Assembly: GCA_964535315.1 (NCBI GenBank)
Contig: CAZHTS010000016.1
Span: forward strand, 1 to 64,000
DNA: 64,000 nt
Reading direction: 5' to 3'
From: CAZHTS01 sp964535315
Lineage (GTDB): Bacteria > Chloroflexota > Anaerolineae > Anaerolineales > Anaerolineaceae
The notes beneath the pieces are model-generated. The model did no database searches and was not told the origin of the DNA. It saw nothing but the letters and a program-made list of their open reading frames with translations. The translations under genes were made by a program, and so were the position numbers. Position 1 is the first letter of the stretch. Each line of letters begins with the position of its first letter. Positions 1 through 8,730 of this stretch are shown in pieces.

Positions 1-48
1 AAACAAAGATATGCAGGATTGACAGGATTAAGAACCAAACCGCAACCC

Positions 49-804
49 TTACAATCCGGACGCGGCCCATTTGAACAGTTGCGACCAGAACAGACCGTAA
101 TACTCCCAACCGACGAATTCCTTCGGCCCCCAGTGCGGCATGACGTCCGAAGTAAAGACCGCCACCCGGCCTGCACCCACCGCATGCACCACCAGCAACG
201 GGTCGGTGTTGATCGTCATGAGCATTTCGCCCCGGTCGAAAAACGTCTTGTTGTAGCCGAGGAAGAAGGGCCAGTCGACAGGCACCCCCTTCAAAATCGG
301 GTGCTGCGGCTGGCGCACTTCCGGCACCGCCCCTTCGGGGATTTCCATCCGGTCGTCATGCAAACACATCTTGACCGGCAGGATTTCCGCCAGCGGGGTC
401 ATCGGGTATCTGGCTTTGGCATGAAAACCGCTGAAGGCCATCCATCCGCCGATCATGACCAACCCGCCGCCGCCCCGTACGTACTCGTTGATTAACTTAA
501 AACGGTTGGGCAGACGTTCCCCCGCCAGCGTCTGAGGATGGAGCAGGAACGAATCCGATGGTGCGTCGCTAATCACAATGGCGTCGTAAACCGCCAGTTC
601 CTCCCGGCTGAGCGGAAAGCGGGAGGCCACCTCATGGTTGCGCATGAAATTAACTTCAACCCCGTATTTCTGAACGGGCTGGATGAACGGGTCGAGATTG
701 TCGCCAAGGTAGGCGGTTTCGTAAGACGCAAAGCCCTTAAAGTGCACGTGGATCTTATAGGCCGATTCGCCAACAAACAGAATTTTGCAGGTGGACGGGG
801 ACAT
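49..804 (-). CDS. ThuA/GATase1-like protein (putative glutamine amidotransferase family)
   Basis: 251 aa. The protein has a Rossmann-like class I glutamine amidotransferase fold: an N-terminal beta strand (KILFVGE), a D-A-I-V-I-S-D strand, a glycine turn (RGGGGLVMIGG) and a late segment (VAVFTSD) as in the DUF1355 'putative glutamine amidotransferase' family. The position where true amidotransferases carry a nucleophilic Cys (after the GGG turn) reads GGWMAF, so catalysis by that mechanism is not expected. The start is the inner ATG preceded by AAGGAG; the longer frame adds only ten residues without a ribosome site. It lies 36 bases downstream of the GH172 gene on the same strand, so the two are probably one transcript concerned with carbohydrate use. 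The substrate is unknown. Confidence 0.75.
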   Translation of the reverse strand: MSPSTCKILFVGESAYKIHVHFKGFASYETAYLGDNLDPFIQPVQKYGVEVNFMRNHEVASRFPLSREELAVYDAIVISDAPSDSFLLHPQTLAGERLPNRFKLINEYVRGGGGLVMIGGWMAFSGFHAKARYPMTPLAEILPVKMCLHDDRMEIPEGAVPEVRQPQHPILKGVPVDWPFFLGYNKTFFDRGEMLMTINTDPLLVVHAVGAGRVAVFTSDVMPHWGPKEFVGWEYYGLFWSQLFKWAASGL

Positions 805-840
805 GCTTTCTCCTTGTGAAAAATGATGTGCCACAGACGC

Positions 841-1929
841 TCAGATAACTTCCAGATGGTCGCGGTGCGGCAGAGCCGGAAACGGCGCGTGCGGTTCCGC
901 CTGGTACCAGAACGCAGTCGAGGCAATGTCGTCCTGCAGCGGCAGGTAACGCGGCTTGCCCTCCAACGGCGAACGCCAGCCCAAAGCCTGTACGGTCACC
1001 CGCAAATCGCGCTGGAAGCGGATGGGGTCCGGAATGTGCCAGCGATACATGCCAAAGCGGGTCTGGCTGCATTCAAATCCGTCTGGGCGAACCACCTGCG
1101 GCAAACCCAGATAGGGGGTCGAAAAACGGGTGTACTCGCCGGGCGTATCCTCGAATCCCCAGCCGCCGCCGAAATAATCCTCGGTGCCGGTGCCGCACAG
1201 GGTGGGCCATTGCTCGTCGCCGTCCAGGTAGAATTTCACTTCACCTTCCCCCCACCACAAATTATTGTTGGAACCCCACGCCAGGTAAGTGCCGACGTAG
1301 TGTCCCTGCCCGCACACACCATCCAACAGAGTGTGTACCTGTTGATAGGGCAAGGGATTATTCCTGCGCCACTGCGCATGAAAAGTACCCACCCCGGCCG
1401 GCGCTTCACACAGGCTGTAATCGATGGTGTAGTAAAAGCTGCGCACCTCGTCGGGCAGCAAGTTTTCAAGCGTAATGCGCGCCTTCTTGTAAAACGGCAT
1501 TTCCCAATAACTGTTAAACCCGCCGGTCGGGTTGACCGAGACGGGCAGGGAGTTGACCAGCACGGGCTTGCACCAGCCGTTACAAAAGAAATCGCCGAGC
1601 GGAACCTCGACCGAAGGCCGCTCTTCCTCGTCCCAATACATACGCAAGACGAGCGAACGCCAGAACTTCGGGTTGACGGTCAGCCAGATGTGTTTGATGG
1701 CCCCCGGACCGTCGATCTCGGCCAACGTGACGGTCGCTGCGCCGGGGATGTGGATGGACGGTGAAACTTTCCATCCCTGCCCCAACTCACGGGCGCACAC
1801 CGCGCCGGTCCCTTCGGTGGCCTTGCCGCCCTCGCCTTTCTGTCCGCTGAAATTTTCCGGGCTGATGGATCGGGAGAGCGCCGTAGAAAGGCGCGGCAAA
1901 CTACCCAGACCGCGGTCGTACATATCCAT
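841..1929 (-). CDS. GH172 family (DUF2961) glycoside hydrolase-like protein
   Basis: 362 aa, the usual size of single-domain DUF2961 proteins, now classed as GH172 (known members act on difructose dianhydride and alpha-D-arabinofuranosides). Family-like features include the N-terminal GxVKHIW-like segment (GPGAIKHIWLTV), the MYWDEEERPSVEVPLGDFF block, a conserved NSYWEMPFYKKARI segment and the C-terminal GTGTEDYFGGGWGF block. The start ATG follows GAGGAGG at a good distance; the upstream in-frame codons lack a site. No signal peptide is visible, so it is probably intracellular. It is first of a two-gene unit with the GATase-like protein, and a LacI-type palindrome (1985-1998) sits in its leader, suggesting sugar control. 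Actual substrate is not known. Confidence 0.85.
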   Translation of the reverse strand: MDMYDRGLGSLPRLSTALSRSISPENFSGQKGEGGKATEGTGAVCARELGQGWKVSPSIHIPGAATVTLAEIDGPGAIKHIWLTVNPKFWRSLVLRMYWDEEERPSVEVPLGDFFCNGWCKPVLVNSLPVSVNPTGGFNSYWEMPFYKKARITLENLLPDEVRSFYYTIDYSLCEAPAGVGTFHAQWRRNNPLPYQQVHTLLDGVCGQGHYVGTYLAWGSNNNLWWGEGEVKFYLDGDEQWPTLCGTGTEDYFGGGWGFEDTPGEYTRFSTPYLGLPQVVRPDGFECSQTRFGMYRWHIPDPIRFQRDLRVTVQALGWRSPLEGKPRYLPLQDDIASTAFWYQAEPHAPFPALPHRDHLEVI

Positions 1930-1984
1930 TGAAAACCTCCTCGTCGCAAGTGTTTGATCCTGGCTCATCCAGGCAATAAGCATA

Positions 1985-1998
1985 TGTAATCGATTACA
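1985..1998. promoter_or_regulatory. LacI-family-type operator palindrome
   Basis: TGTAATCGATTACA is a perfect 14-bp palindrome with the central CG typical of LacI/CcpA-type operators. It lies 56 bases upstream of the GH172 start codon. It resembles but is not identical to the TGCAACCGGTTGCA operators next to the lacI gene near 61450, so a different LacI paralogue probably binds it. Confidence 0.7.
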
Positions 1999-2007
1999 GA
2001 AAGGCCT

Positions 2008-2039
2008 AAAAAAGAAGCGAGACCTCCTCACAGGCTCGC
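2008..2039 (-). terminator. Candidate intrinsic terminator or attenuator
   Basis: On the minus strand, GCGAG-CCT pairs with AGG-(T bulge)-CTCGC around a six-base loop, followed by TTCTTTTTT. It may end the response-regulator/kinase transcript, but it lies downstream of a good promoter (2056-2084) for the GH172 gene, so it could also attenuate that gene. Confidence 0.55.
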
Positions 2040-2055
2040 GGCATCCAACACTTTT

Positions 2056-2084
2056 ACTATAGGTCTTAAACGCCCCCGTGTCAA
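2056..2084 (-). promoter_or_regulatory. Sigma-70-type promoter facing the GH172 gene
   Basis: On the minus strand TTGACA, a 17-base spacer and TATAGT. It begins just downstream of the response-regulator stop codon. The transcript would cross the hairpin at 2008-2039 and the LacI-type operator before the GH172 start. Confidence 0.6.
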
Positions 2085-2118
2085 GAACGGTTTGCTCACC
2101 GCTGCGACCGGTACAGGT

Positions 2119-2760
2119 TCAATCTTGATCCAGGCCATGCCGGATGGCAAGAATGGCCGCCTGGGTACGGTCGGCAACATTCAGCTTGGCAAAGATGGTG
2201 CTGACATGATTGCGCACCGTGCCCTCAGATAAATGCAGCCGCCCGGCAATCTCGGCATTGTTCAACCCGGCGGCAATCAGGCGTAAGATATCGGTTTCCC
2301 GCCCGGTCAGCTTGCCGGTCAGAATCGAGCGCGGCTGTTCCTGCTTGTTGGCGACCCGTTCAATCAGCTTACCTGCCACCAACGGGTCCAGATACGACTT
2401 TCCCCCCACCGTGCCGCGAATGGCCTCGATCACCTTTTCGCGAGGCGTATCTTTTAAAAGATACCCGCTTGCCCCGGCGCGAATGGCGTCAAACACCCAT
2501 TCGTCATCGTCGAAAGTCGTCAACACCAATACGCTCACCGCCGGGTAAGCGGCGCAGATACGCCGGGTGGCCTCCACGCCGTTCATGCCGGGCATCTTTA
2601 AATCCATCAGCACCAGATCGGGCGAAGACTTTGCCACCAGTTCGAGCGCCTCGGCGCCGTCCTGCGCCAGCCCAACCACCTCAATATCTCGCTCCAGTTT
2701 CAAAAGCAATTCAAGCCCATCGCGGACAATCGCCTGGTCATCGCATACGATCACTTTCAT
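2119..2760 (-). CDS. NarL/LuxR-family response regulator
   Basis: 213 aa. The receiver domain (about 1-120) shows the DD pair (VCDDQ), the phospho-acceptor Asp in LVLMDLKMPG, the Thr in LVLTTF and the Lys in LLKD. The C-terminal LuxR-type helix-turn-helix (about 145-210) carries TGRETDILRLIAAGLNNAEIA and GTVRNHVSTIFAKL blocks. The start ATG overlaps the stop of the kinase gene by four bases (ATGA), which fixes it and implies translational coupling. It is the partner of the adjacent kinase; targets are unknown, but the divergent secreted-protein cluster starting at 4229 is the nearest candidate. Confidence 0.92.
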   Translation of the reverse strand: MKVIVCDDQAIVRDGLELLLKLERDIEVVGLAQDGAEALELVAKSSPDLVLMDLKMPGMNGVEATRRICAAYPAVSVLVLTTFDDDEWVFDAIRAGASGYLLKDTPREKVIEAIRGTVGGKSYLDPLVAGKLIERVANKQEQPRSILTGKLTGRETDILRLIAAGLNNAEIAGRLHLSEGTVRNHVSTIFAKLNVADRTQAAILAIRHGLDQD

Positions 2761-3998
2761 TGCACACATCCTTTAATGATCAACCGGACAGTCGTTCCGG
2801 CATCCTGAACGCTGTCAACAACCAGCGCACCACCGACCATTTGCGCCCGCTCGCGCATCCCTGCCAGGCCAAAGTGACCGGGCGGCGCGCCGGCTTCGGG
2901 GCGAAAGCCGACACCGTCGTCGCCGACCCGCAGTTCGACGTCCCGCCCTTTGACTTCCAGATCGAGCGTGAGGTGACGGGCGCCGGCATGATGGACAACA
3001 TTTTCCACCGCTTCTTGAGCGACGCGGTACAGACATTGCTCCACATCCGGCGCCAGAAAAATATCGCCATCCGGCAGACGAAGTTGAGTATCCAAACGCC
3101 CCCTTTGCCCGGCACTCTCGACCAGGCTGCACAACGCTTTCGCCAGTCCAAGATCTTCCAATGGGCTGGCGCGCAGCGCCCGGATGGCGCGCCGGGTTTC
3201 CTGTAATCCCGACCGGACGGCCTCCAACGATTGATCCAGCAGATTCAAAGCGATTTGCGGATTGACCTGCCAGTACGCCTTCGTCGTTTCCAACTGCACC
3301 GACAACCCGCTCAAGGTATGCACCACGGTGTCGTGCAGTTCACGCGACATACGATTGCGTTCACGACTGACCGTCAGGCTTTCGAGCGTGCTGGCGTAGT
3401 GCGCCAGCTGGTTGTTGGCGTTCCGCAACGATTCCTGTTGGGCGCGCAGGCCGATGATCAACTGGTTGATGAAGACCCCCACCACCAGAAAACAAACGGT
3501 ACGCACGATGATGATGAAATAAAAAGCGATAAAGCGCGGGTCTTCCAAACGATTCAACGCAAAGACCAGAGCCAGTTCAAACAAGTTGGTGGCGACACTA
3601 TATAGAATCATAACCGCCAAGCGGTAGTGCCAGGCCACCAGCACCAGACCGATGAAGAGAACCGGTAACTGGCGCAAAACCATCCCCTCCAGGTTGGAAA
3701 GCGGCGCCGGCGGCAGCCGCAGCCCCAACAGGTGGTTGGTCAGGATAGGCGCCAGCGAGATGAGCAGGATCATGACCGGTGCGACGGCCCCACTGCGTTT
3801 TGACAGGCGGGGCGCATAGGCCAACCCAAGAAAGATCAAAGCGGGCAAGGCGTTGATCACGTGATACCACACAATGGGCAGCAGCGGTTTGCTGGCGTAA
3901 ATGGCCATATCCACCACCGCCAGCGAGGTCAGATACAGCAGCCACATCCACGCCGCCGTGCGCATCACACGCCAATGATCGAGAACGGTTACCGGCAT
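2757..3998 (-). CDS. Sensor histidine kinase, NarX/DesK (HisKA_3) type
   Basis: 413 aa. About six hydrophobic helices fill residues 10-190, with no large extracellular domain. The HisKA_3 dimerisation domain has the phospho-acceptor in SRELHDTVVHTLSG; the ATPase domain shows NVVHHAGA (N box), GDDGVGF (G1) and GLAGMRERA (G2). The kinase presumably senses a membrane or envelope signal and phosphorylates the coupled NarL-type regulator. The chosen start has no ribosome site; instead an extended -10 (TGG-TATGAT) ends six bases before the ATG, which fits a leaderless mRNA. Confidence 0.9.
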   Translation of the reverse strand: MPVTVLDHWRVMRTAAWMWLLYLTSLAVVDMAIYASKPLLPIVWYHVINALPALIFLGLAYAPRLSKRSGAVAPVMILLISLAPILTNHLLGLRLPPAPLSNLEGMVLRQLPVLFIGLVLVAWHYRLAVMILYSVATNLFELALVFALNRLEDPRFIAFYFIIIVRTVCFLVVGVFINQLIIGLRAQQESLRNANNQLAHYASTLESLTVSRERNRMSRELHDTVVHTLSGLSVQLETTKAYWQVNPQIALNLLDQSLEAVRSGLQETRRAIRALRASPLEDLGLAKALCSLVESAGQRGRLDTQLRLPDGDIFLAPDVEQCLYRVAQEAVENVVHHAGARHLTLDLEVKGRDVELRVGDDGVGFRPEAGAPPGHFGLAGMRERAQMVGGALVVDSVQDAGTTVRLIIKGCVQ

Positions 3999-4004
3999 GA
4001 TTGA

Positions 4005-4013
4005 ATCATACCA
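4005..4013 (-). promoter_or_regulatory. Extended -10 element of a leaderless kinase transcript
   Basis: Minus-strand TGG followed by TATGAT, six bases before the kinase ATG; no convincing -35 was found. The interval 3999-4228 between the divergent genes contains nothing else I can name. Confidence 0.45.
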
Positions 4014-4228
4014 TGCCGGCGTTAAAACCACCCGTGACTGGCGTCATGGTTTGTTGAACGCGGGCATGCTGGCCGTCACGGCAACGAATGCTCGTTTACA
4101 CGACCAGCGCCCCAGGGTCGTGATTACAGACGCTTTTGTTTGCCGCCCGGTCGGCCTAAACTTTGAGGCAGATTACCCTCCCAATCAGAAGCTCCGCACA
4201 CAGGATCGCAACCTTCAGGAAGAAAACG

Positions 4229-5818
4229 ATGACGAAAAAATCCCCCACCGTATGGCTCGCAATCACGCTGCTTTTCTCCACGCTGGCAGCCTGCACCCCG
4301 CCCAGACACGCACTGGCGCAGGCGGAAGCGCCGGCTGCGGAGGCGCTCCCGGCCACCGCCGTCCCAAGCCAGGCGTTCACCCCGCCGGCTTCCACCCCCG
4401 ATGCGGCATTGTCGTACCCTGTTGTCGACAGCAGCCAGGGCAAATGTTACGACGACTACCGGGAGATTCCCTGCCCGGCTTCTTCGAGTATATTTTTCGG
4501 GCAAGACGCCCAGTATGCCGGCGCGCTTCCAGACTACACCAACCATCAAAACGGCACCATTACCGATAACGTCACCCGCCTGACCTGGCAGCAAAGCCCC
4601 GATACCAACGGCGACGACCGGTTGGACGCCCAGGACAAACTGACCTGGCAGCAGGCTCAGACGCTACCCGCAAAACTAAACGTGGCCCGTTATGGCAACT
4701 ACACCGACTGGCGCCTGCCGACCATCAAGGAATTGTATTCGCTGATCCTGTTCGACGGCTCAGACGTCAGTTTTTGCCCCGGCGGGCAGTGCAACGTCAC
4801 TCCTTTCATCCACACCCGCTATTTCAATTTTGCCTACGGCAACGCCGCCGACGGTGAACGCACCATCGATTCACAATACCTGTCCAGCACCCGCTACGTC
4901 AGCCAGGGTGGGCAGGCAGGCGACAAGGTCTTTGGCGTCAACTTTGCCGACGGCCGCATCAAGGGGTACGATCTCAACCTGCCCGGCGGGACGCAAAAGA
5001 CCTTTTTTGTCCTCTGCGTGCGCGGCAACCCGGAGTATGGCGTAAACGATTTTGTCGATAACGGCGATCAGACCATCACCGATCGCGCCACCGGTCTGAC
5101 CTGGGCAAAAGCGGACAGCAGCGTGACATTGAACTGGCAGCAGGCGCTGGCCTGGGTGCAGCAACAAAACGCCGCCAACTACCTGGGGCACACCGACTGG
5201 CGCCTGCCAGACGCCAAAGAATTGCAAAGCATCGTAGATTACACCCGCTCACCCGACGCCACCCAATCGGCCGCCATCGACGCCATGTTCACTGCCACCC
5301 CGATCAAAAACGAGGCGGGCCAGGTGGATTATCCCGCTTATTGGACGGGAACCACGCACGTCGCCGCCAATGGTTCGGGGGAGAACGCCGTATATATCAG
5401 TTTTGGCCGTGCAATGGGCAATATGCACACCGCCTGGATTGACGTGCACGGCGCCGGCGCCCAGCGCAGCGACCCGAAAAGCGGCGATCCCGCCCGTTTT
5501 TCCAGCGGGCGCGGCCCGCAGGGCGATGCCGTTCACATCGATAACTACGTCCGGCTGGTGCGCGGCGGACGGGTTACCTTCCTGCCGGACGGCGCCGCCA
5601 GCGCCTCACGCCCGTCCCAGGCCGTACAATCCACCGCTCTCCAACCCAATCGTCCCGTTCCGAGTGAAACGATGGGCGTCCCCCCACCAGAAGCGCTTCA
5701 GGCCTGTGCAGCAAGCAGCGCCGGCGCAGTATGCCAGTTCAACGCCCCACACGGAACGGTCTATGGCACCTGCCAGTCGAAGCCACACAACCTGGTGTGT
5801 GTCCCTTCTAACCCGTAA
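4229..5818 (+). CDS. Secreted DUF1566 (Lcl-type) lipoprotein, two domain copies
   Basis: 529 aa. A signal peptide ends in a lipobox (LAAC, Cys22), followed by an Ala/Pro linker. Two DUF1566/Lcl C-terminal domains follow, each with a TITD-(N/R)-T-LTW start and a YTDWRLP/HTDWRLP-KEL core (about 108-260 and 285-460). Copy one contains a dockerin/EF-hand-like calcium loop (DTNGDDRLDAQD, about 125-136). The tail holds four cysteines in a short repeat-like unit. The start ATG follows AGGAAG. It is first of four co-directional genes for exported proteins (4229-10218), the next starting 26 bases downstream. The role is unknown; DUF1566 domains are common in envelope and extracellular proteins. Confidence 0.8.
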   Translation: MTKKSPTVWLAITLLFSTLAACTPPRHALAQAEAPAAEALPATAVPSQAFTPPASTPDAALSYPVVDSSQGKCYDDYREIPCPASSSIFFGQDAQYAGALPDYTNHQNGTITDNVTRLTWQQSPDTNGDDRLDAQDKLTWQQAQTLPAKLNVARYGNYTDWRLPTIKELYSLILFDGSDVSFCPGGQCNVTPFIHTRYFNFAYGNAADGERTIDSQYLSSTRYVSQGGQAGDKVFGVNFADGRIKGYDLNLPGGTQKTFFVLCVRGNPEYGVNDFVDNGDQTITDRATGLTWAKADSSVTLNWQQALAWVQQQNAANYLGHTDWRLPDAKELQSIVDYTRSPDATQSAAIDAMFTATPIKNEAGQVDYPAYWTGTTHVAANGSGENAVYISFGRAMGNMHTAWIDVHGAGAQRSDPKSGDPARFSSGRGPQGDAVHIDNYVRLVRGGRVTFLPDGAASASRPSQAVQSTALQPNRPVPSETMGVPPPEALQACAASSAGAVCQFNAPHGTVYGTCQSKPHNLVCVPSNP

Positions 5819-5843
5819 TTTTTCGTGTAAAGGAGTATATCGT

Positions 5844-7187
5844 ATGAAAACCAGCCGTACCCTGTTTGTGATATTGTTCATTCTGTCGCTGCTGATCACT
5901 GCCTGCGCCAGAAAACCTGCCCCTCGCTCGCCCGCTGCCGGCAACCCGCCGGCGGCAGACCGGCAACCCCAACCCAAAGGGGAACAGCAGAAAACCCCCG
6001 ATGACAAGAAAGCTCCCGGCGACAAGAACCCACCCGGCCCGGGATCCTTCACCATGGACCAGACCCTTTCAGACAAAGCCCAGGAGACGACCATTGCTTT
6101 CGATGGTCTGGCCTTCCTCACCGGCAACCTCGGCTCAGACTCGTTCTTCCCGCCCGGAAAGGTGGCCGATTTCTGGGGCTTCCAGTATCTGCGCGATAAC
6201 GATCCCAGCGAGATGGGACATAACACCGACTTTCTCACCCGCGCCTCGCTTAACATGCTGACCATCCTGACCTCCGACCAGAAGGCGAAGCTAATCGAGC
6301 TTGCCGGCCGCCAGGTGGCTTCGATCAACGAATACGGCTACAAACGCTTCGTGTTGATGACCGCCTTCCGCCGCCTGCTGCAGGGAGACCTGCCGGCTGG
6401 CGCCAGTGGGCTGAGCGAAGACGCCGTCAAGGCTTTTTCGGCCGAGTTGTATCGCCTGGACGGAAAGATCAGCTACGAACGGGCGCAGGTCATGGGTGAC
6501 ATCCTGCACAGCCTGAGCAGCGAGCAGCGCGCCTACCTGGACAGCATGGTCGGCAAAGGGATGACCTCCTGGCCCAATGTGGCCGAACCCGGCGAATTGC
6601 GCGGGCTCGACCGCGACGAAAAGGTCGCCGTGATGACCTATGCCGGCGACATGTTTAGCTGGTACGCCGGCTCGGTCGAAGCAGACGTATATTTCTGCCC
6701 CGAGCGCCAGGGGACTTACTTTGGCTCGTTCTACATGAAAGACGCACCGGCGGTCGGCAACCCGGGTTACAGCATCGGCACCAACATCACCGCCGACATG
6801 GGCGAGGCTTTCCTCAAAGCGCTCAACCCGCAGCAGGCGCAGCTCGTCACCTCGCTGGTAGAAACCCAACGCCCGTATCTGACCGGCATCGTGGACGTGC
6901 GTGCCCAGGTTTCCGGCAAACTGCGCCTGTTTATGACCGGTGAAACCGCCGACATGGAAGAAGTACTGGCGCTGATGGGAAAATACGGCGAACTGGATGG
7001 CTCGTTGGTCTACCATTTTGCCACCAACTTTGCCGGTGTCGGGCAGACGTTAACCGACACGCAGAAAGCCGAACTGATGCAACTGCGCTACGAGACCCTG
7101 GGCAACTACAAACCCAAAGCGGCTTTCCTGTACGCCGAACCGATCGATTTTCCGACCGTTCCCAATACAGATTTTCTGTTCAAATGA
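5844..7187 (+). CDS. Lipoprotein of unknown function with duplicated LTxxQ-like halves
   Basis: 447 aa. A signal peptide with lipobox (LITAC, Cys about 20) is followed by a Pro/Lys-rich linker to about residue 65. The rest seems to be two related halves. Each has a start block of the form (F/Y)-x-G-F/S-x-Y-(L/M)-(R/K)-D, then an L-(T/N)-x-x-Q segment (LTSDQKAKL; LNPQQAQL), a helical stretch, and a second such segment (LSSEQRAYL; LTDTQKAELMQL). The spacing and character recall the LTxxQ motif of Spy/CpxP-type periplasmic proteins, but I do not recognise the family. The start ATG follows AAAGGAG. It is second in the 4229-10218 cluster. Confidence 0.75.
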   Translation: MKTSRTLFVILFILSLLITACARKPAPRSPAAGNPPAADRQPQPKGEQQKTPDDKKAPGDKNPPGPGSFTMDQTLSDKAQETTIAFDGLAFLTGNLGSDSFFPPGKVADFWGFQYLRDNDPSEMGHNTDFLTRASLNMLTILTSDQKAKLIELAGRQVASINEYGYKRFVLMTAFRRLLQGDLPAGASGLSEDAVKAFSAELYRLDGKISYERAQVMGDILHSLSSEQRAYLDSMVGKGMTSWPNVAEPGELRGLDRDEKVAVMTYAGDMFSWYAGSVEADVYFCPERQGTYFGSFYMKDAPAVGNPGYSIGTNITADMGEAFLKALNPQQAQLVTSLVETQRPYLTGIVDVRAQVSGKLRLFMTGETADMEEVLALMGKYGELDGSLVYHFATNFAGVGQTLTDTQKAELMQLRYETLGNYKPKAAFLYAEPIDFPTVPNTDFLFK

Positions 7188-7206
7188 TCGATCAACAGGG
7201 TCTGTG

Positions 7207-8718
7207 ATGAAACGACTGGTTATCTCACTCTTATTGTTTTCCTTCAGCCTGATCGGCTGTTTACCCGTGGAACTGGCGCCGCCCCAAACGGCGGCGCCAG
7301 CCACCCTCCACATCGGGCGCTCGCCCCTCGCCGCGGGTATAACCCGCAGTGCGGATGGGGCTGCGCCTGCCGGGCAAACCGGGCCCACCCCCACCGCCCG
7401 GCCGCACAACAAGGGCCCGCAGGCGGCGCCGACGTCCGCCAACCCCGCTTTCGTCGCCGCCGAAATCCTCGGGCGCCCCACAAATACATCCGTTACCGTC
7501 AACGTCATCCCGGCCACGCCGCTGGAAATTTACTACGAATACGGTACCGCTCCGGGTGTATACACCGCACGCACTACCCCACAATCCGCCGCAGCGAATA
7601 CGCCGCTCGAGACGTTGATTGGCGGGCTGCAGGCAGGGCAACGTTACTATTACCGCATTCGCTATAACGGCACGCCTGGAGAGGAGCACAGCTTCGTCAC
7701 CCAGCGCCCTGCCGGCAGCCCGTTCACGTTCGCCATCCAGGGCGACTCACACCCCGAGCGGGTGGGCAGGCAGTTCGACGCGGCGCTGTACGCCCGCACC
7801 CTGCGCAGTGCGACCGGCGCCCAGCCCGACTTTTATTTCACCAGCGGCGACGATTTCAGCGTGGATGCACTTAAGACTGTAAACGCCAGCGCTGTTCGCG
7901 CGCTCTATATCAATCAGCGCCAATGGTTAGGGCTGGTGGGCGCGCCGGTCTTTCTGGTCAACGGCAACCACGAACAGGCTGCACTGGCAAACCTGGACGG
8001 GAGCGCCGATAACGTGGCGGTATGGGCGCAAACCGCTCGCAATGCCTGCTTTCCTCAGCCGGCGCCCGACAGTTTCTACAGCGGAGACGCCACGCCGGTT
8101 GAGCCCATCGGCCTGCTGCGAGATTACTACGCCTTTACCTGGGGCGACGCCCTGTTTGTGGTAATCGATCCCTACTGGCATTCCTCTCAGGCGGTCGACA
8201 ACACGTTTGGCGGCGACCGCCAGACGAAAAAGAAACGCGACCTGTGGAACGTCACTCTGGGCGAGGAGCAATACCGCTGGTTCAAACAGACCCTCGAAAC
8301 CAGTACGGCCCGTTACAAATTTGTCTTTGCCCATCACGTCAACGGCACCGGGCGCGGCGGCGTAGAACTGGCCTACAGCTACGAGTGGGGCGATCTCGCC
8401 CAATTCGCCGCCCGCAGGCCGGGCTGGGAGAAGCCCATCCACCAGTTGATGGCGGACAACGGCGTCACCATCTTCTTCCAGGGACACGACCATATCTTTG
8501 CCCATCAAGAGCTGGACGGCGTCGTTTACCAGACCCTGCCCGACCCGGCCAATCCCAACTATACCGCCGAGAACACCGAGGCCTACCGCAGCGGCGACCG
8601 GCTGCCCGGCAGCGGGCACCTGCGCGTCGGCGTGGCCCCCGGCGGCGTCACCGTTACTTACGTCCGCTCGTATCTCGACCAACCCGACGAAATCGCATTC
8701 ACCTATCATCTTCCTTGA
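7207..8718 (+). CDS. Exported purple-acid-phosphatase-like metallophosphoesterase
   Basis: 503 aa. A lipoprotein-type signal (LIGC) and low-complexity linker precede a fibronectin-like domain (about 85-170, as in plant-type purple acid phosphatases) and a calcineurin-like phosphoesterase domain. Metal ligands are visible in GDSHPE, SGDDF, NGNHE, FAHHV and GHDH. The preceding in-frame GTG is ignored in favour of the adjacent ATG. The protein presumably hydrolyses phosphoesters outside the membrane. It is third in the cluster and clearly paralogous to the next gene. Confidence 0.85.
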   Translation: MKRLVISLLLFSFSLIGCLPVELAPPQTAAPATLHIGRSPLAAGITRSADGAAPAGQTGPTPTARPHNKGPQAAPTSANPAFVAAEILGRPTNTSVTVNVIPATPLEIYYEYGTAPGVYTARTTPQSAAANTPLETLIGGLQAGQRYYYRIRYNGTPGEEHSFVTQRPAGSPFTFAIQGDSHPERVGRQFDAALYARTLRSATGAQPDFYFTSGDDFSVDALKTVNASAVRALYINQRQWLGLVGAPVFLVNGNHEQAALANLDGSADNVAVWAQTARNACFPQPAPDSFYSGDATPVEPIGLLRDYYAFTWGDALFVVIDPYWHSSQAVDNTFGGDRQTKKKRDLWNVTLGEEQYRWFKQTLETSTARYKFVFAHHVNGTGRGGVELAYSYEWGDLAQFAARRPGWEKPIHQLMADNGVTIFFQGHDHIFAHQELDGVVYQTLPDPANPNYTAENTEAYRSGDRLPGSGHLRVGVAPGGVTVTYVRSYLDQPDEIAFTYHLP

Positions 8719-8730
8719 GGCAGGTGTGTG

